The notes beneath the pieces are model-generated. The model had not been told where the DNA came from. It searched no databases and saw only the letters and a list, made by a program, of their open reading frames with translations. DNA of 64,000 nt from Streptomyces broussonetiae (GTDB lineage: Bacteria > Actinomycetota > Actinomycetes > Streptomycetales > Streptomycetaceae): contig NZ_CP047020.1 of assembly GCF_009796285.1 (NCBI RefSeq), forward strand, positions 3,038,001 through 3,102,000. Direction: 5' to 3'. This document shows positions 21,138 to 30,234 of the stretch, piece by piece. The translations under genes and the position numbers were made by a program. The first letter of the stretch is position 1. Each line of letters begins with the position of its first letter.

Positions 21138-23222
21138 ATGACCGGAAACCGACACCGGCCCCCGGGCCCCGCGGGTGTCTTCCGCCGGACGGCCGGGGCC
21201 ATGAGCGCCGGAGCGCTGGCGCTTGCGGGCGTGCTCGCCCTGCCGGCGGCGCCCGCGCAGGCGAGGACGACCGCCAAGGGCGACGTGATCGCCAACCTGT
21301 GGGAGTGGAACTGGGACTCGATCGCCTCGGAGTGCACCAACGTGCTGGGCCCGGCGGGCTACGGCGCGGTCCAGGTCGCACCGCCACAGGAGTCCCTGAA
21401 GCAGACGAACTACTACTGGTGGGACGTCTACCAGCCCTACTCCTACTCACTGAACAGCCGCTTCGGCACGCGGGCGAAGTTCGCCGCCATGATCACGGCC
21501 TGCCACCGGGCGGGCGTGAAGGTCTACACGGACGCGGTGATCAACCACACGGCCGCGCAGACCGGCACGGGCTACGACGGCACGACCATCACGGACAAGT
21601 ACGCCACGCCCGACTGGTCCCGCACCGACTACCACGACTCCAGCGAGTGCCCGACCTCGGACCTGACCATCCAGGACTACTCGAACCTGACCCAGGTCCA
21701 GAACTGCGAACTGCTGGGCCTGCCCGACCTCAGGACCGGGTCGGACACGGTACGCGCGGGTCTCGCGAACTACCTCAACTCCCAGCTCGCACTGGGCGTG
21801 GACGGCTTCCGGATCGACGCGGCCAAGCACATCCCCGAGACCGACATCGCGGCGATCGAGGGCAAGCTGACGAACACCGCGTCCGGCTCGGCGCCGTACG
21901 TCTTCCAGGAGATCTACCCGGGTACGACCCCGCAGCCGAGCGACTACTACCCCACCGGTGACGTCCTGGACTTCACCTACGCGAGCAAGCTCAAGTCGGC
22001 CTTCCAGGGCAATGTCTCCGACCTGTCCTCGATCGAGAGCAGCGGCATCCTGCCCGCCGCGAACTCGGTGTCGTTCGTGACGAACCACGACACGGAACGC
22101 AACGGCCTTCACCTGTCCTACAAGGACGGCGACACCTACAAACTGGCCAACCTCTTCCAGCTCGCCTACAAGTGGGCGACGCCGACGGTGTACGCCAGCT
22201 GGGAGTGGACCCAGAGCGACCAGGCCCCGCCGAACTCCTCGGGGTTCGTCAGCGACACGGACTGCGCCGGCGGCTCCTGGTACTGCCTGGACCGCGACAC
22301 CGCCGTCGTCGGCATGGTCGCCTGGCACAACGCGACCGACACGGCCGCGGTCTCCAACTGGCAGACGATGTCCTCGAACGTGATCGGCTTCGGCCGCAGC
22401 GGCAAGGGCTTCTTCGCGCTCAACAACGGGACGGCTGCGGCGACTTACACGTTCACGACAGGCATGGCCGACGGCACGTACAGCAACGTCGTCGACGGCG
22501 GGAGGACGGCGGTGACCGTGTCGGGCGGCAGCGCGTCGGTCACGATCCCCGCGAAGGGCGCGGTCGCCTTCTACAACTCCTCCTACACCTGCACGGTGGG
22601 CTGCGGCGACGCGGGCGGCGGCTCGGGCGACACGGTGAGTGCGACCTTCAACGAGTACGCGTCGACCACTTCCGGCACCAACGTGTACGTGGTCGGGTCC
22701 ATCGCGGCACTGGGCGGCTGGGACACCTCGAAGGCGGTGGCGCTTTCGTCGTCCGGCTACCCGGAGTGGTCCGGCGAGGTGAGCGTGCCGGTGAACACGT
22801 CCTTCACCTACAAGTACATCAAGAAGGACGCCTCCGGGAACGTCACCTGGGAGTCGAACGCCAACCGGTCGACGGCGACGACGACTTCGGCGTTGGCCCT
22901 GAACAACTCCTGGAACGTGGCGAACACCGACGCCACGGACGTGACGTTCCACGAGAACGCCACGACCGACTGGGGGACCAACGTCTACGTGTCCGGCTCC
23001 ATCCCCTCGCTCGGCTCCTGGAACACGGCCGACGCGATCCAGCTGTCGTCGGCCTCGTACCCGGACTGGAGCAGGCTGGTCATCGTTCCCAGGAGCACCT
23101 CCTTCGAGTACAAGTACCTCAAGAAGGACAGCTCCGGGAACGTGACCTGGGAGTCCGGGACGAACCGCACGTACACGACGGGCAGTTCGTCCGGCTACAC
23201 GACGAGCGACACCTGGAAGTAG
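21138..23222 (+). CDS. Secreted alpha-amylase with two CBM20 domains
   Basis: A 694-residue extracellular endo-amylase that hydrolyses internal alpha-1,4 bonds of starch. A signal peptide covers about 1-41 (LALPAAPAQA, cleaved near RTTAKGD). The GH13 barrel (about 45-400) carries [12 protein letters not shown] (nucleophile Asp about 227), VFQEIYPG (acid Glu about 258) and [10 protein letters not shown] (Asp about 317). A C-terminal beta domain ends near 485, followed by a Gly-rich hinge (GCGDAGGGSGD). Two tandem CBM20 starch-binding domains follow (about 497-593 and 600-694), alike in the signature KYIKKDASGNVTWES / KYLKKDSSGNVTWES. The second copy makes it longer than the usual single-CBM20 enzyme. 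ATG 21138 is used because it opens the signal peptide; the upstream open frame is intergenic. The gene meets the convergent second amylase gene with only 19 nt between stops. Confidence 0.95.
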   Translation: MTGNRHRPPGPAGVFRRTAGAMSAGALALAGVLALPAAPAQARTTAKGDVIANLWEWNWDSIASECTNVLGPAGYGAVQVAPPQESLKQTNYYWWDVYQPYSYSLNSRFGTRAKFAAMITACHRAGVKVYTDAVINHTAAQTGTGYDGTTITDKYATPDWSRTDYHDSSECPTSDLTIQDYSNLTQVQNCELLGLPDLRTGSDTVRAGLANYLNSQLALGVDGFRIDAAKHIPETDIAAIEGKLTNTASGSAPYVFQEIYPGTTPQPSDYYPTGDVLDFTYASKLKSAFQGNVSDLSSIESSGILPAANSVSFVTNHDTERNGLHLSYKDGDTYKLANLFQLAYKWATPTVYASWEWTQSDQAPPNSSGFVSDTDCAGGSWYCLDRDTAVVGMVAWHNATDTAAVSNWQTMSSNVIGFGRSGKGFFALNNGTAAATYTFTTGMADGTYSNVVDGGRTAVTVSGGSASVTIPAKGAVAFYNSSYTCTVGCGDAGGGSGDTVSATFNEYASTTSGTNVYVVGSIAALGGWDTSKAVALSSSGYPEWSGEVSVPVNTSFTYKYIKKDASGNVTWESNANRSTATTTSALALNNSWNVANTDATDVTFHENATTDWGTNVYVSGSIPSLGSWNTADAIQLSSASYPDWSRLVIVPRSTSFEYKYLKKDSSGNVTWESGTNRTYTTGSSSGYTTSDTWK

Positions 23223-23241
23223 TGGCGGCAGCCCTTGGGGG

Positions 23242-24627
23242 TCAGCAGCTCGACTTGCCGGCGTAGATCGCGAGCGCCGTGTTCGAGCCCAGGGTGGCGG
23301 TGAACTGCCCACTGGAGTTCACCGTCACCGTCGTGTTGTTCTGCACGTCGCAGTACGTCCCGGCGGGCAGGGACGTCTGGTACGTGCGGGACAGGGCCGA
23401 GGACTCGTGGTTGACGGCCACGTAGCCCTTGCCGCCCCGGCCGAAGCCGATGGCGTTGTTGCCGTCGTCCCACCAGTTGGAGACGGCCTCGCCGCGGGTC
23501 GTGTTGCGGAAGGCGACCATGGACTTGATCTCCGGCCAGGCGTGCTGGCACTTCCAGCCGTCCTGCCAGCAGGCGTTCACCTGGCCTCCGTCGGGTGGAC
23601 CCGCGTCCGCGTCCGACCATTCGTAGCCGGAGTTGATGTCGGGGGCGCCGTAAGGCCAGGCGAGCATGAAGACGTTGGCCAGGGTGTAGTCGGCGCCGTC
23701 CTTGTAGTTGAGGGTGGAGCCGTTGCGCTCCGTGTCGTGGTTGTCGACGAAGACGCCGGCGACCGAGCTGCTCAGGTAGCCCCAGCCCTCGCCGAAGTTG
23801 GTGAGGTACGCCAGCTTCTCGCTGGTGAAGACACGTTTGAGGTCGTAGGCGTAGCGGAACTCCTGGACGTCGCCGTTGCCGGTGTACTCGGAGGGCTGGA
23901 CGGCCTCGTTCGCTCCGTAGATGACCTCCTGCTTCCAGTAGGCGGAGGGGTTGGTCAGGCGGGACTTGATGTTCGCCAGGTCCTCGGCCGGGATGTGCTT
24001 GGCCGCGTCGATGCGGAAACCGTCGGCGCCGAGCGAGAGCAGGTCGTTCATGTACCCGGCGATGGTCTTGCGGACGTACTCCTCGCCGGTGTCCAGGTCG
24101 GCCAGGCCGACGAGTTCGCAGTGCTGGACGTTCCAGCGGTCCTGGTAGTTGGTGACCGGCGAGGTGCAGTCGTCGAAGTCGGGGTACGAGTACAGGCCCG
24201 GGTAGTCGTACTTCGTATACGTCGAGCCGCCGGTGCCGGTGCCGCTGCCCGCCGACATGTGGTTGATGACGGTGTCGACGACGACCTTCACCCCGGCCGC
24301 GTGGCAGGTGTCGATCATGTTCTTGAAGGTGGTCCGGTCGCCGAGCCGGCCCGCGATCCTGTACGACACCGGCTGGTACGAGGTCCACCACTGCGAGCCC
24401 CGTATGTGCTCGGCGGGCGGGGAGACCTGGACGTAGCCGTAGCCGGCGGGGCCGAGGGTGGTGGTGCACTCGCGGGCCACCGAGGCGTAGTTCCACTCGA
24501 AGAGGACGGCGGTGACGTCCTTGGTGCCGGGCGGGGAGGCCTCGGCGGTGGTCGGGTTCATGCCAACCGTAAGGCCGAACGTGGCCATGGTGAGCGCGAG
24601 TGCCGTGGGGAGTGTTCTGCGTGCCAT
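23242..24627 (-). CDS. Secreted alpha-amylase
   Basis: A 461-residue single-module streptomycete alpha-amylase with signal peptide (about 1-30, cleaved after TAEA). The GH13 barrel shows [45 protein letters not shown] (nucleophile about 206), QEVIYGANE (acid about 236) and [11 protein letters not shown] (about 296). Paired cysteines are typical of the family. The C-terminal beta domain ends AIYAGKSSC, and there is no starch-binding domain, so it probably favours soluble dextrins over raw starch compared with its neighbour. ATG 24627 is preceded on the minus strand by GAAGGAACCCCC. The promoter region carries a palindrome shared in sequence with the other amylase promoter. It is convergent with the CBM20 amylase gene. 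Confidence 0.95.
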   Translation of the reverse strand: MARRTLPTALALTMATFGLTVGMNPTTAEASPPGTKDVTAVLFEWNYASVARECTTTLGPAGYGYVQVSPPAEHIRGSQWWTSYQPVSYRIAGRLGDRTTFKNMIDTCHAAGVKVVVDTVINHMSAGSGTGTGGSTYTKYDYPGLYSYPDFDDCTSPVTNYQDRWNVQHCELVGLADLDTGEEYVRKTIAGYMNDLLSLGADGFRIDAAKHIPAEDLANIKSRLTNPSAYWKQEVIYGANEAVQPSEYTGNGDVQEFRYAYDLKRVFTSEKLAYLTNFGEGWGYLSSSVAGVFVDNHDTERNGSTLNYKDGADYTLANVFMLAWPYGAPDINSGYEWSDADAGPPDGGQVNACWQDGWKCQHAWPEIKSMVAFRNTTRGEAVSNWWDDGNNAIGFGRGGKGYVAVNHESSALSRTYQTSLPAGTYCDVQNNTTVTVNSSGQFTATLGSNTALAIYAGKSSC

Positions 24628-24657
24628 GTGGGGGTTCCTTCACCGTTGAAGGCTCTT

Positions 24658-24673
24658 GCTGAAAAGTTTCAGC
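24658..24673. promoter_or_regulatory. Candidate MalR-type operator upstream of the second amylase gene
   Basis: The 16-bp palindrome GCTGAAA-AG-TTTCAGC lies 31 nt upstream of the minus-strand amylase start, flanked by CTTGC at both sides (24655-24659 and 24678-24682). The AGTTTCA core matches the repeat in the pulA/amylase divergent promoter. Confidence 0.5.
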
Positions 24674-24699
24674 CAACTTGCGGTGACGGAGATGTTAAA

Positions 24700-24727
24700 G
24701 GCCCGCCGCCTGAAAAGGCAGCGGGCC
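24700..24727 (-). terminator. aglA terminator hairpin
   Basis: An 11-bp stem with one mismatch (arms 24700-24710 and 24717-24727, 6-nt loop) begins 24 nt downstream of the aglA stop and reads into CTTTAACATC on the minus strand. It insulates the amylase promoter from aglA transcription. Confidence 0.7.
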
Positions 24728-24750
24728 GGGTGAAGTTGATGCAAGAAGTT

Positions 24751-26487
24751 TCAGGGGCGGGTGGTGAACCACACCGTGGTGTCGGCCGGCACCTTCGCCT
24801 CGCGGTCGGCCTCGGCCACCTCACCACTGGCGAGCAGCACCCGCCCGTACGCCGTGGTGGTCACCGCCTCCTCCGTGGTGTTCGCGACACACACGAACTC
24901 GCCCCGGCGGAAGACCAGGACGCCCTCCGGTGCCGGCAGCCACTCCACCGCGTCGCCCGCGCCGAGGGCGGGGTGTTCCCGGCGGGTGGCGAGCGCGGTG
25001 CGGTACAGCTCCAGGGTGGAACCGGCCACCCCGGTCTGCGCCTCCACGCTCAGCCCGCCCCAGCTCTCGGGCTGCGGCAGCCAGCTGCCCCCGCCGCCGA
25101 AGCCGTACGACGAGCCCGTGCGGGTCCACGGGATCGGCACCCGGCAGCCGTCGCGGAAGCCGTCCTGGCCGGCGCCGCGGAAGTACGCCGGGTCCTGGCG
25201 CACCTCGTCGGGGAGGTCGACCACGTCCGGCAGGCCCAGTTCCTCGCCCTGGTAGATGTACGCCGAGCCGGGCAGCGCGAGCATGAGGAGGGTGGCCGCC
25301 CGGGCCCGCCTGAGTCCCAGTTCACGGTCGCCCGCGGTGCGGATCTGGGTGCCGAGACCGGGCGGGTTGGCGAACCGGGTCGCGTGCCGGGTGACGTCGT
25401 GGTTGGACAGGACCCAGGTGGCGGGGGCGCCCACCGGTCGCATCGCCTCCAGCGTGCGGTCGATGACCTCGCGCAGTTCCTTTGCGTCCCACGCCGTGCT
25501 CAGGTACTGGAAGTTGAAGGCCTGGTGCAGCTCGTCCGGGCGGACGTAGTTGGCGGTGCGCTCGACGGTCGGCGTCCACGCCTCGGCCACGAAAATGCGC
25601 CCGCCCGTCTCCCACCGCCGCCCGTCCGTCGAAGGCCCTTCGGGCCCCTTGTTCTTGGAGTACTCGTCCAGGATCGTGCGCCACTGCCGGTAGATCGCGT
25701 GCACGCCGTCCTGGTCGAAGAACGGCATGACATCGTTGCCCAGCAGCTTGAGCTGGTCGTGCGCGCCGAGGTCCGGCAGGCCGTCGGCCTTCACCAGTCC
25801 GTGGGCCACGTCGATACGGAAGCCGTCGACGCCCATGTCCAGCCAGAAGCGCAGGATCGAGCGGAACTCGTCGCCGACCGCCGGGTGGTCCCAGTTGAAG
25901 TCGGGCTGCTCGGGGGCGAAGAGGTGCAGGTACCACTCGCCGGGCGTGCCGTCCGGTTCGGTGATCCGCGTCCAGGCCGGGCCGCCGAAGATGGACTCCC
26001 AGTCGTTGGGCGGGAGTTCGCCGTGCTTCCCCTTGCCGGGGCGGAAGTGGTAGCGCTCCCGCAGCGGGGAGCCGGGGCCCTCGGCGAGGGCGCGCCGGAA
26101 CCACTCGTGCTGGTCGGAGGAGTGGTTCGGGACGAGGTCGACGATGATCCTGAGCCCCAGCCCGTGGGCGTCGCGGATCAGCGCGTCGGCGTCGAGCAGG
26201 CTGCCGAACATCGGGTCGACGGCACGGTAGTCGGCGACGTCGTAGCCGGCGTCGGCCTGCGGCGAGGCGTAGAAGGGGCTGAGCCACACGGCGTCGACGC
26301 CGAGGTCACGCAGGTACGGCAGTCGGGCGCGGATGCCTTCCAGGTCGCCCATGCCGTCGCCGTTGCTGTCGGCGAAGCTGCGCGGATAGACCTGGTAGAT
26401 GACCGCGTCCCGCCACCAGTCACGGCGGTCGGCGACGGCGGCTGCGGCGGAGTGGGGGGCCGGTGCGGCGGGGTGCTGCTGGCTCAT
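24751..26487 (-). CDS. aglA: Intracellular alpha-glucosidase
   Basis: A 578-residue GH13 oligo-1,6-glucosidase/alpha-glucosidase-type enzyme without a signal peptide. It should release glucose from maltose and maltodextrins after uptake by MalEFG. Landmarks: WWRDAVIYQVYPRSFADSNG, LPYLRDLGVDAVWLSPFY, VDGFRIDVAHGLVK (nucleophile), FVAEAWTPTVER (acid) and LSNHDVTRHATR (third carboxylate), with a C-terminal beta domain ending VWFTTRP. ATG 26487 (MSQQHPAAP) is preceded on the minus strand by AAGGACGCC; a start further upstream adds unrelated Pro/Arg-rich sequence. It follows malG by 170 nt with a perfect hairpin between, so it may be a separate unit or receive only part of the malEFG transcript. 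The same order malE-malF-malG-aglA is known in S. coelicolor. Confidence 0.95.
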   Translation of the reverse strand: MSQQHPAAPAPHSAAAAVADRRDWWRDAVIYQVYPRSFADSNGDGMGDLEGIRARLPYLRDLGVDAVWLSPFYASPQADAGYDVADYRAVDPMFGSLLDADALIRDAHGLGLRIIVDLVPNHSSDQHEWFRRALAEGPGSPLRERYHFRPGKGKHGELPPNDWESIFGGPAWTRITEPDGTPGEWYLHLFAPEQPDFNWDHPAVGDEFRSILRFWLDMGVDGFRIDVAHGLVKADGLPDLGAHDQLKLLGNDVMPFFDQDGVHAIYRQWRTILDEYSKNKGPEGPSTDGRRWETGGRIFVAEAWTPTVERTANYVRPDELHQAFNFQYLSTAWDAKELREVIDRTLEAMRPVGAPATWVLSNHDVTRHATRFANPPGLGTQIRTAGDRELGLRRARAATLLMLALPGSAYIYQGEELGLPDVVDLPDEVRQDPAYFRGAGQDGFRDGCRVPIPWTRTGSSYGFGGGGSWLPQPESWGGLSVEAQTGVAGSTLELYRTALATRREHPALGAGDAVEWLPAPEGVLVFRRGEFVCVANTTEEAVTTTAYGRVLLASGEVAEADREAKVPADTTVWFTTRP

Positions 26488-26569
26488 GGCGTCCTTGATG
26501 TGTAAAGGGGTTCTGGTCATGGGCGCGTGGGTACGGCCGGGGGTGCCGGGGACCGGAGGTGTACTGCGA

Positions 26570-26614
26570 GGCGGCCGCGGTGACTGCGGGGTCGGATGGA
26601 TCACCGCGGCCGCC
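26570..26614 (-). terminator. Hairpin between malG and aglA
   Basis: A perfect 14-bp inverted repeat (arms 26570-26583 and 26601-26614, 17-nt loop) lies 43 nt after the malG stop on the minus strand and 82 nt before aglA. It could terminate or attenuate malEFG transcription. Confidence 0.6.
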
Positions 26615-26657
26615 TACCCGCGCGGCAAGGCGCGCGGGAGTTCATTCCAAGGGGCTG

Positions 26658-27563
26658 TCAGCCCTTCGTACCGCCCGCGGTCAGACCGGTGACGAGGTTC
26701 TTCTGCACGAGGTAGAAGAACGCCGACACGGGTATCGCGATCAGCACCGCGGTGGCGGCCATGTAGTTCCACTGGGCGTCGTGCTCGCTGACGAAGGTCT
26801 GCAGACCGACGGCGAAGGTGTACTTCGAGTCGTCCAGCAGGAACGTCGTCGCGAAGGCGACCTCGCCCACGGCGGTGATGAAGTTGTAGAAGGCGGCCAC
26901 GGCCAGGCCCGGGCGGGCCAGCGGCAGGATCAGCCGGAAGAAGGTGCCGAACGGGCTGAGCCCGTCGACACGTCCGGCCTCGTCTATCTCGAAGGGGATG
27001 GTGTCGAAGTACCCCTTGAGCAGCCAGGCGCTGTACGGCACGGCCGTGGTGCAGTTGATGATGATCAGCGCCCAGTAGGTGTCGATGAGGCCGAGATCGC
27101 TGAAGATCTGGTACATCGGCACGATCAGGATGGCGATCGGGAAGGCCTGCGTGAGCAGCAGGACCCACATCAGCTGCTTGTAGCCGGGAAAGCGCATCCG
27201 GGAGACCGCGTAGCCGGTGGTGGCGGCGACGAGGACGCCGATCAGGGTGGTGCCGCAGGCCACGATCATCGTCGACTTGAACCAGTCGAAGAAGCCGGTG
27301 TGCTGGAGCACGAAGCTGTAGTTGGAGAAGGACAGCTTGCCCGCGATCTTGCCCGGGTGGAGGTAGTCGTCCTTGTCCGGGCCGAGGGAGAGATAGAACA
27401 GCCAGGCCACCGGGGCCAGCGCGATGAGGCTCGCGACGGCGAGGCCGCCGTGCAGCAGGGCGGCGCCGAGCGGGCCGCGCTCGCCGCGCCGGCGCGTACG
27501 GCGCGGGGCCTCGCCCGTGGCGGCCGGGGCGGCCTCGGTCTTCTCGAGGGTCGGGGTGCTCAT
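26658..27563 (-). CDS. malG: Maltose/maltodextrin ABC transporter permease
   Basis: A 301-residue inner-membrane permease of the MalG type. It has about six membrane segments (for example LLHGGLAVASLIALAPVAW) and the EAA loop EIDEAGRVDGLSPFGTFFRL that contacts the ATPase. It pairs with MalF to form the channel. The start is set at ATG 27563 (MSTPTLEKTE) because GCAGGAG lies just upstream and malF ends 19 nt earlier. An in-frame ATG at 27602 would overlap malF by 20 nt and add 13 residues, so either is possible. No ATP-binding subunit is encoded at this locus. In streptomycetes the shared ATPase MsiK, encoded elsewhere, normally serves such importers. Confidence 0.93.
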   Translation of the reverse strand: MSTPTLEKTEAAPAATGEAPRRTRRRGERGPLGAALLHGGLAVASLIALAPVAWLFYLSLGPDKDDYLHPGKIAGKLSFSNYSFVLQHTGFFDWFKSTMIVACGTTLIGVLVAATTGYAVSRMRFPGYKQLMWVLLLTQAFPIAILIVPMYQIFSDLGLIDTYWALIIINCTTAVPYSAWLLKGYFDTIPFEIDEAGRVDGLSPFGTFFRLILPLARPGLAVAAFYNFITAVGEVAFATTFLLDDSKYTFAVGLQTFVSEHDAQWNYMAATAVLIAIPVSAFFYLVQKNLVTGLTAGGTKG

Positions 27564-27582
27564 GGCGGCGGCTCCTGCGGCG

Positions 27583-28587
27583 TCAGACGGCGAGCTGGTC
27601 ATTGCGCTTCAGCCAGCGGAAGTAGAAGGAGGTGAACACGACGAGGATCGACAGCAGCAGCACGCCGTACGCGGCGGACTGCGCGAAGTCCCGCGGCTGC
27701 TGTCCGAAGCCCAGCTGGTAGGCCCAGTCCACGAGGATCTGGGCGTCGGGGGCGCTGGTGGGTCCGAACAGCAGGAAGATGATGACGAACTGGTTGAAGG
27801 TCCAGATGATGCCGAGCAGGACGACGGTGGAGCTGACGGACCTGAGCCCCGGCAGGGTGACGTGCCTGAAGCGCTGCCAGGCGTTCGCGCCGTCCATCTC
27901 GGCCGCCTCGTAGAGGCTGGAGTCGATGGACTGCAGGCCGCCGAGGAGCGAGAGCATCATGAACGGCACACCGCACCAGGTGTTGACCATGATCGCGGCG
28001 AACCGCTGCCAGAAGGTGTCCTCCAGCCACTGCGGCTGGGGCAGGTGCAGGGAGTGCAGGATCTGGTTGAGCACGCCGGTGTCGGCGAGCATGATCCGCC
28101 AGGAGAAGACGGTGACGAACGTCGGCACGGCCCAGGGCAGGACGAGGAGCAGCCGGTAGAAGGTACGGCCGCGCAGCTTCTGGTTGAGCATGAGCGCGAG
28201 CCCGAGACCGATGGTGTAGTGCAGGACCACACAGGCGGCCGTCCAGACAATGGTCCACAGGAAGTGCGACCAGAACCGGTCGTAGGCGGTCGGGCCGAAC
28301 AGGATGTCCTTGTAGTTGTCCAGGCCGACGAACTTGTACGTGGCCGCGATGTGGTTGACGCCGATGGTGCGCGCCGAGTTGAGGCTGTTGGCGTCGGTGA
28401 GGGTCAGGTAGACGCCGCGGACCAGCGGGTAGCCGACGATGCCGGCGAGTACGACGACCACCGGGGCGATCATCGCGTAGGCGTACCAGTACTTCTGCAA
28501 GCCGTTCTTGATGCGCTGCCCCAGCCCGGGCCGAGGCGCGCGGTCACCGCGGCGCTTGCCGGTCGCACGGTCGATGGCGACTGTCAT
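27583..28587 (-). CDS. malF: Maltose/maltodextrin ABC transporter permease
   Basis: A 334-residue permease of the MalF type, shorter than E. coli MalF because the large periplasmic P2 loop is absent, as is usual in Gram-positives. The N-terminus YWYAYAMIAPVVVVLAGIVG forms the first membrane segment and about six are predicted. The EAA loop reads YEAAEMDGANAWQRFRHVTL. It sits between malE and malG, and a strong hairpin in the malE-malF gap probably sets the ratio of binding protein to permease. It should be co-transcribed with malE from the malE promoter carrying the TTGCA palindrome. Confidence 0.94.
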   Translation of the reverse strand: MTVAIDRATGKRRGDRAPRPGLGQRIKNGLQKYWYAYAMIAPVVVVLAGIVGYPLVRGVYLTLTDANSLNSARTIGVNHIAATYKFVGLDNYKDILFGPTAYDRFWSHFLWTIVWTAACVVLHYTIGLGLALMLNQKLRGRTFYRLLLVLPWAVPTFVTVFSWRIMLADTGVLNQILHSLHLPQPQWLEDTFWQRFAAIMVNTWCGVPFMMLSLLGGLQSIDSSLYEAAEMDGANAWQRFRHVTLPGLRSVSSTVVLLGIIWTFNQFVIIFLLFGPTSAPDAQILVDWAYQLGFGQQPRDFAQSAAYGVLLLSILVVFTSFYFRWLKRNDQLAV

Positions 28588-28634
28588 GGTTCGACACCTT
28601 CAAAACGTTCAGGAGTTGGGCCGGGCACAGGGCG

Positions 28635-28687
28635 GTGGCCGCCGGATCCTTCCCCCCGCCTTCCGTGACGGAGGATCCGGCGGCCAC
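28635..28687 (-). terminator. Intercistronic malE-malF hairpin
   Basis: A perfect 16-bp inverted repeat (arms 28635-28650 and 28672-28687, 21-nt loop), starting 6 nt before the malE stop side in plus coordinates and ending 48 nt upstream of malF. Such hairpins after binding-protein genes stabilise the upstream mRNA or terminate part of transcription. Confidence 0.75.
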
Positions 28688-28693
28688 ACGGGC

Positions 28694-29968
28694 TCACTTG
28701 CTGAAGTCGGGCACCAGCTTGGCGATGGCCAGCTGGGCGTTGCTCAGGCCCTGGTCCAGCGACTCCTTGCCGTCGGCGACCTTCGGCAGTTCCTGGTCGA
28801 GCGGAGTCCACAGGCTGCTGTACTCGGGCAGCGCCGGGCGCGGCTGGGAGGCGGACAGGACGCTCTGGTAGCCGGCGATACCGGGGTCGGCCTTGACCTG
28901 GGCGGTGTAGGCGTCGGAGCGGGTCGGCAGGGTGGAGTTCTTCAGGGCGATGGTCTCCTGGGAGGACGCCGAGGTCATGAACTTCACGAACTTGAGAGCC
29001 GCTTCCTGGTGGGCCTTGTCCGAACCGGCGTAGACCGCGAGGTTGTGGCCGCCGGTCGGGGCGCCCGCCTTGCCGGTGGAACCGGCCGGGACGGTGGCGA
29101 TGCCGAGGTTGGACTTGTCCTTGAAGGCGCTGCCCTTGTAGAAGTTCGTGATCTCCCACGGGCCCTGCAGGATCGCGGCGACCTTGCCGTTGACGAACGC
29201 GTCCGAGATGTGGGCGTAGGCGTCGGCGGTGCTGTCGGCCTTGTGCAGGCCCTTGCCGGAGAACAGGCTCAGCCAGGTGCCGTAGGCCTTCTTCGCGGCG
29301 GCCGAGTCGACGGTGATCTTCTTGGCGGCCGCGTCGACGGTGTCGGTGCCCTCGCCGTAGAGGAAGGGCTGCGCGTAGTAGGACTGGGTGGAGCCCCAGT
29401 AGCCGTCGGCACCGGTCTTGTCCTTGACCTTCGCCGCGTCCGACTTCAGCTCGTCCCAGGTCTTGGGGGCCTCGGTGATGCCGGCCTTCTTGAACAGCGC
29501 CTTGTTGTAGACCAGCGCCAGGGTGTCGGTGACCAGCGGAACGCCGTAGGTCTTGCCCTCGTACTGCGCCTGCTTGATCAGGTTCGGCTGGAAGCTGCTC
29601 TGCTCGGAGAGGGCCTCGGTGCCGTCCAGCGGCAGGAAGTAGCCCTTCTTGGCGAAGGCGGGGGTCCAGCCGACCTCGGAGCGCAGGATGTCCGGGGCGC
29701 CCTTGGAGCCGGCGGCGGTGTCGAACTTGTTCTGCGCCTGGTCGAAGGGCACGTTGACGTACTTGACCTTGATGTTCTTGTTCTGGGCCTCGAACTGCTG
29801 GACCAGGGCCTTGTACGTCGGCGCCTCGTTCGTGGCGTTGGAGGTGTCCCACCAGGTAATGGTGACCGGGCCGCCGGCCTTGTCTCCGCTGTCGCTGCTG
29901 CCGCCGCAGGCCGTCGCCGCGAGGGCGAAGGACGCCACCAGCGCGGAGGCCGCTATGCCACGCCGCAT
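28694..29968 (-). CDS. malE: Maltose/maltodextrin-binding lipoprotein
   Basis: A 424-residue solute-binding lipoprotein that captures maltodextrins and delivers them to MalFG. The lipobox is LAATAC with the lipidated Cys at 21. The mature protein starts with a Gly/Ser linker and the strand VTITWWDTSN. Family landmarks include GAPDILRSEVGWTPAFAKKG, GKTYGVPLVTDTLALVYNKA, VAAILQGPWEITNFYKG and GGHNLAVYAGSDKAHQEAAL. ATG 29968 has AAGGAG at 29975-29980 on the minus strand. It is the first gene of malEFG and faces malR divergently. The promoter region contains the palindrome CTTGCA-N9-TGCAAG, a likely MalR operator, consistent with maltose induction. Confidence 0.95.
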   Translation of the reverse strand: MRRGIAASALVASFALAATACGGSSDSGDKAGGPVTITWWDTSNATNEAPTYKALVQQFEAQNKNIKVKYVNVPFDQAQNKFDTAAGSKGAPDILRSEVGWTPAFAKKGYFLPLDGTEALSEQSSFQPNLIKQAQYEGKTYGVPLVTDTLALVYNKALFKKAGITEAPKTWDELKSDAAKVKDKTGADGYWGSTQSYYAQPFLYGEGTDTVDAAAKKITVDSAAAKKAYGTWLSLFSGKGLHKADSTADAYAHISDAFVNGKVAAILQGPWEITNFYKGSAFKDKSNLGIATVPAGSTGKAGAPTGGHNLAVYAGSDKAHQEAALKFVKFMTSASSQETIALKNSTLPTRSDAYTAQVKADPGIAGYQSVLSASQPRPALPEYSSLWTPLDQELPKVADGKESLDQGLSNAQLAIAKLVPDFSK

Positions 29969-30102
29969 GAGTTCTCCTTGAGGGTTCAAGCCCGTGTGAT
30001 GCGAGAGCAGTCCCGTCCGCTGTTCCCGCTGTCTTGCCGACTGCGCCGTTGCGGCCGCCGGGCGACAGGGAACGTAACAGCGATGTAAGCGTTGCGAAAG
30101 AC

Positions 30103-30123
30103 CTTGCAGAAAAAAAGTGCAAG
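30103..30123. promoter_or_regulatory. MalR operator at the malE promoter
   Basis: Inverted repeat CTTGCA (30103-30108) and TGCAAG (30118-30123) with an A-rich 9-nt centre, 135 nt upstream of malE. LacI/GalR-family regulators bind such palindromes, and TTGCA-type boxes are the described MalR sites in Streptomyces. Confidence 0.75.
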
Positions 30124-30207
30124 GGAACACGATGGTTACCGGGCCGTGACCGGCACTCGACCCTGGCGCAACCGCGCATTGGGGCCCGTGGGGCGGTACT
30201 GACGGCA

Positions 30208-30234
30208 CTTGTGCAAGACTCTGCAAGTTCTTGC
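30208..30234. promoter_or_regulatory. Two adjacent MalR-type palindromes upstream of malR
   Basis: CTTG-TG-CAAG (30208-30217) is followed after 5 nt by GCAAG-TT-CTTGC (30223-30234). Together with the site at 30103-30123 they bracket the malE/malR divergent promoters and suggest repression of malE plus autoregulation of malR. Confidence 0.65.

Noticed and set aside
24628..24740. A tRNA or small RNA gene in the AT-richer gap before the second amylase
   Set aside because: The structure is explained by an aglA terminator hairpin and an operator palindrome. There is no cloverleaf.
23407..26505. Long plus-strand frame opposite the second amylase and aglA
   Set aside because: It is a shadow of two well-recognised minus-strand genes.
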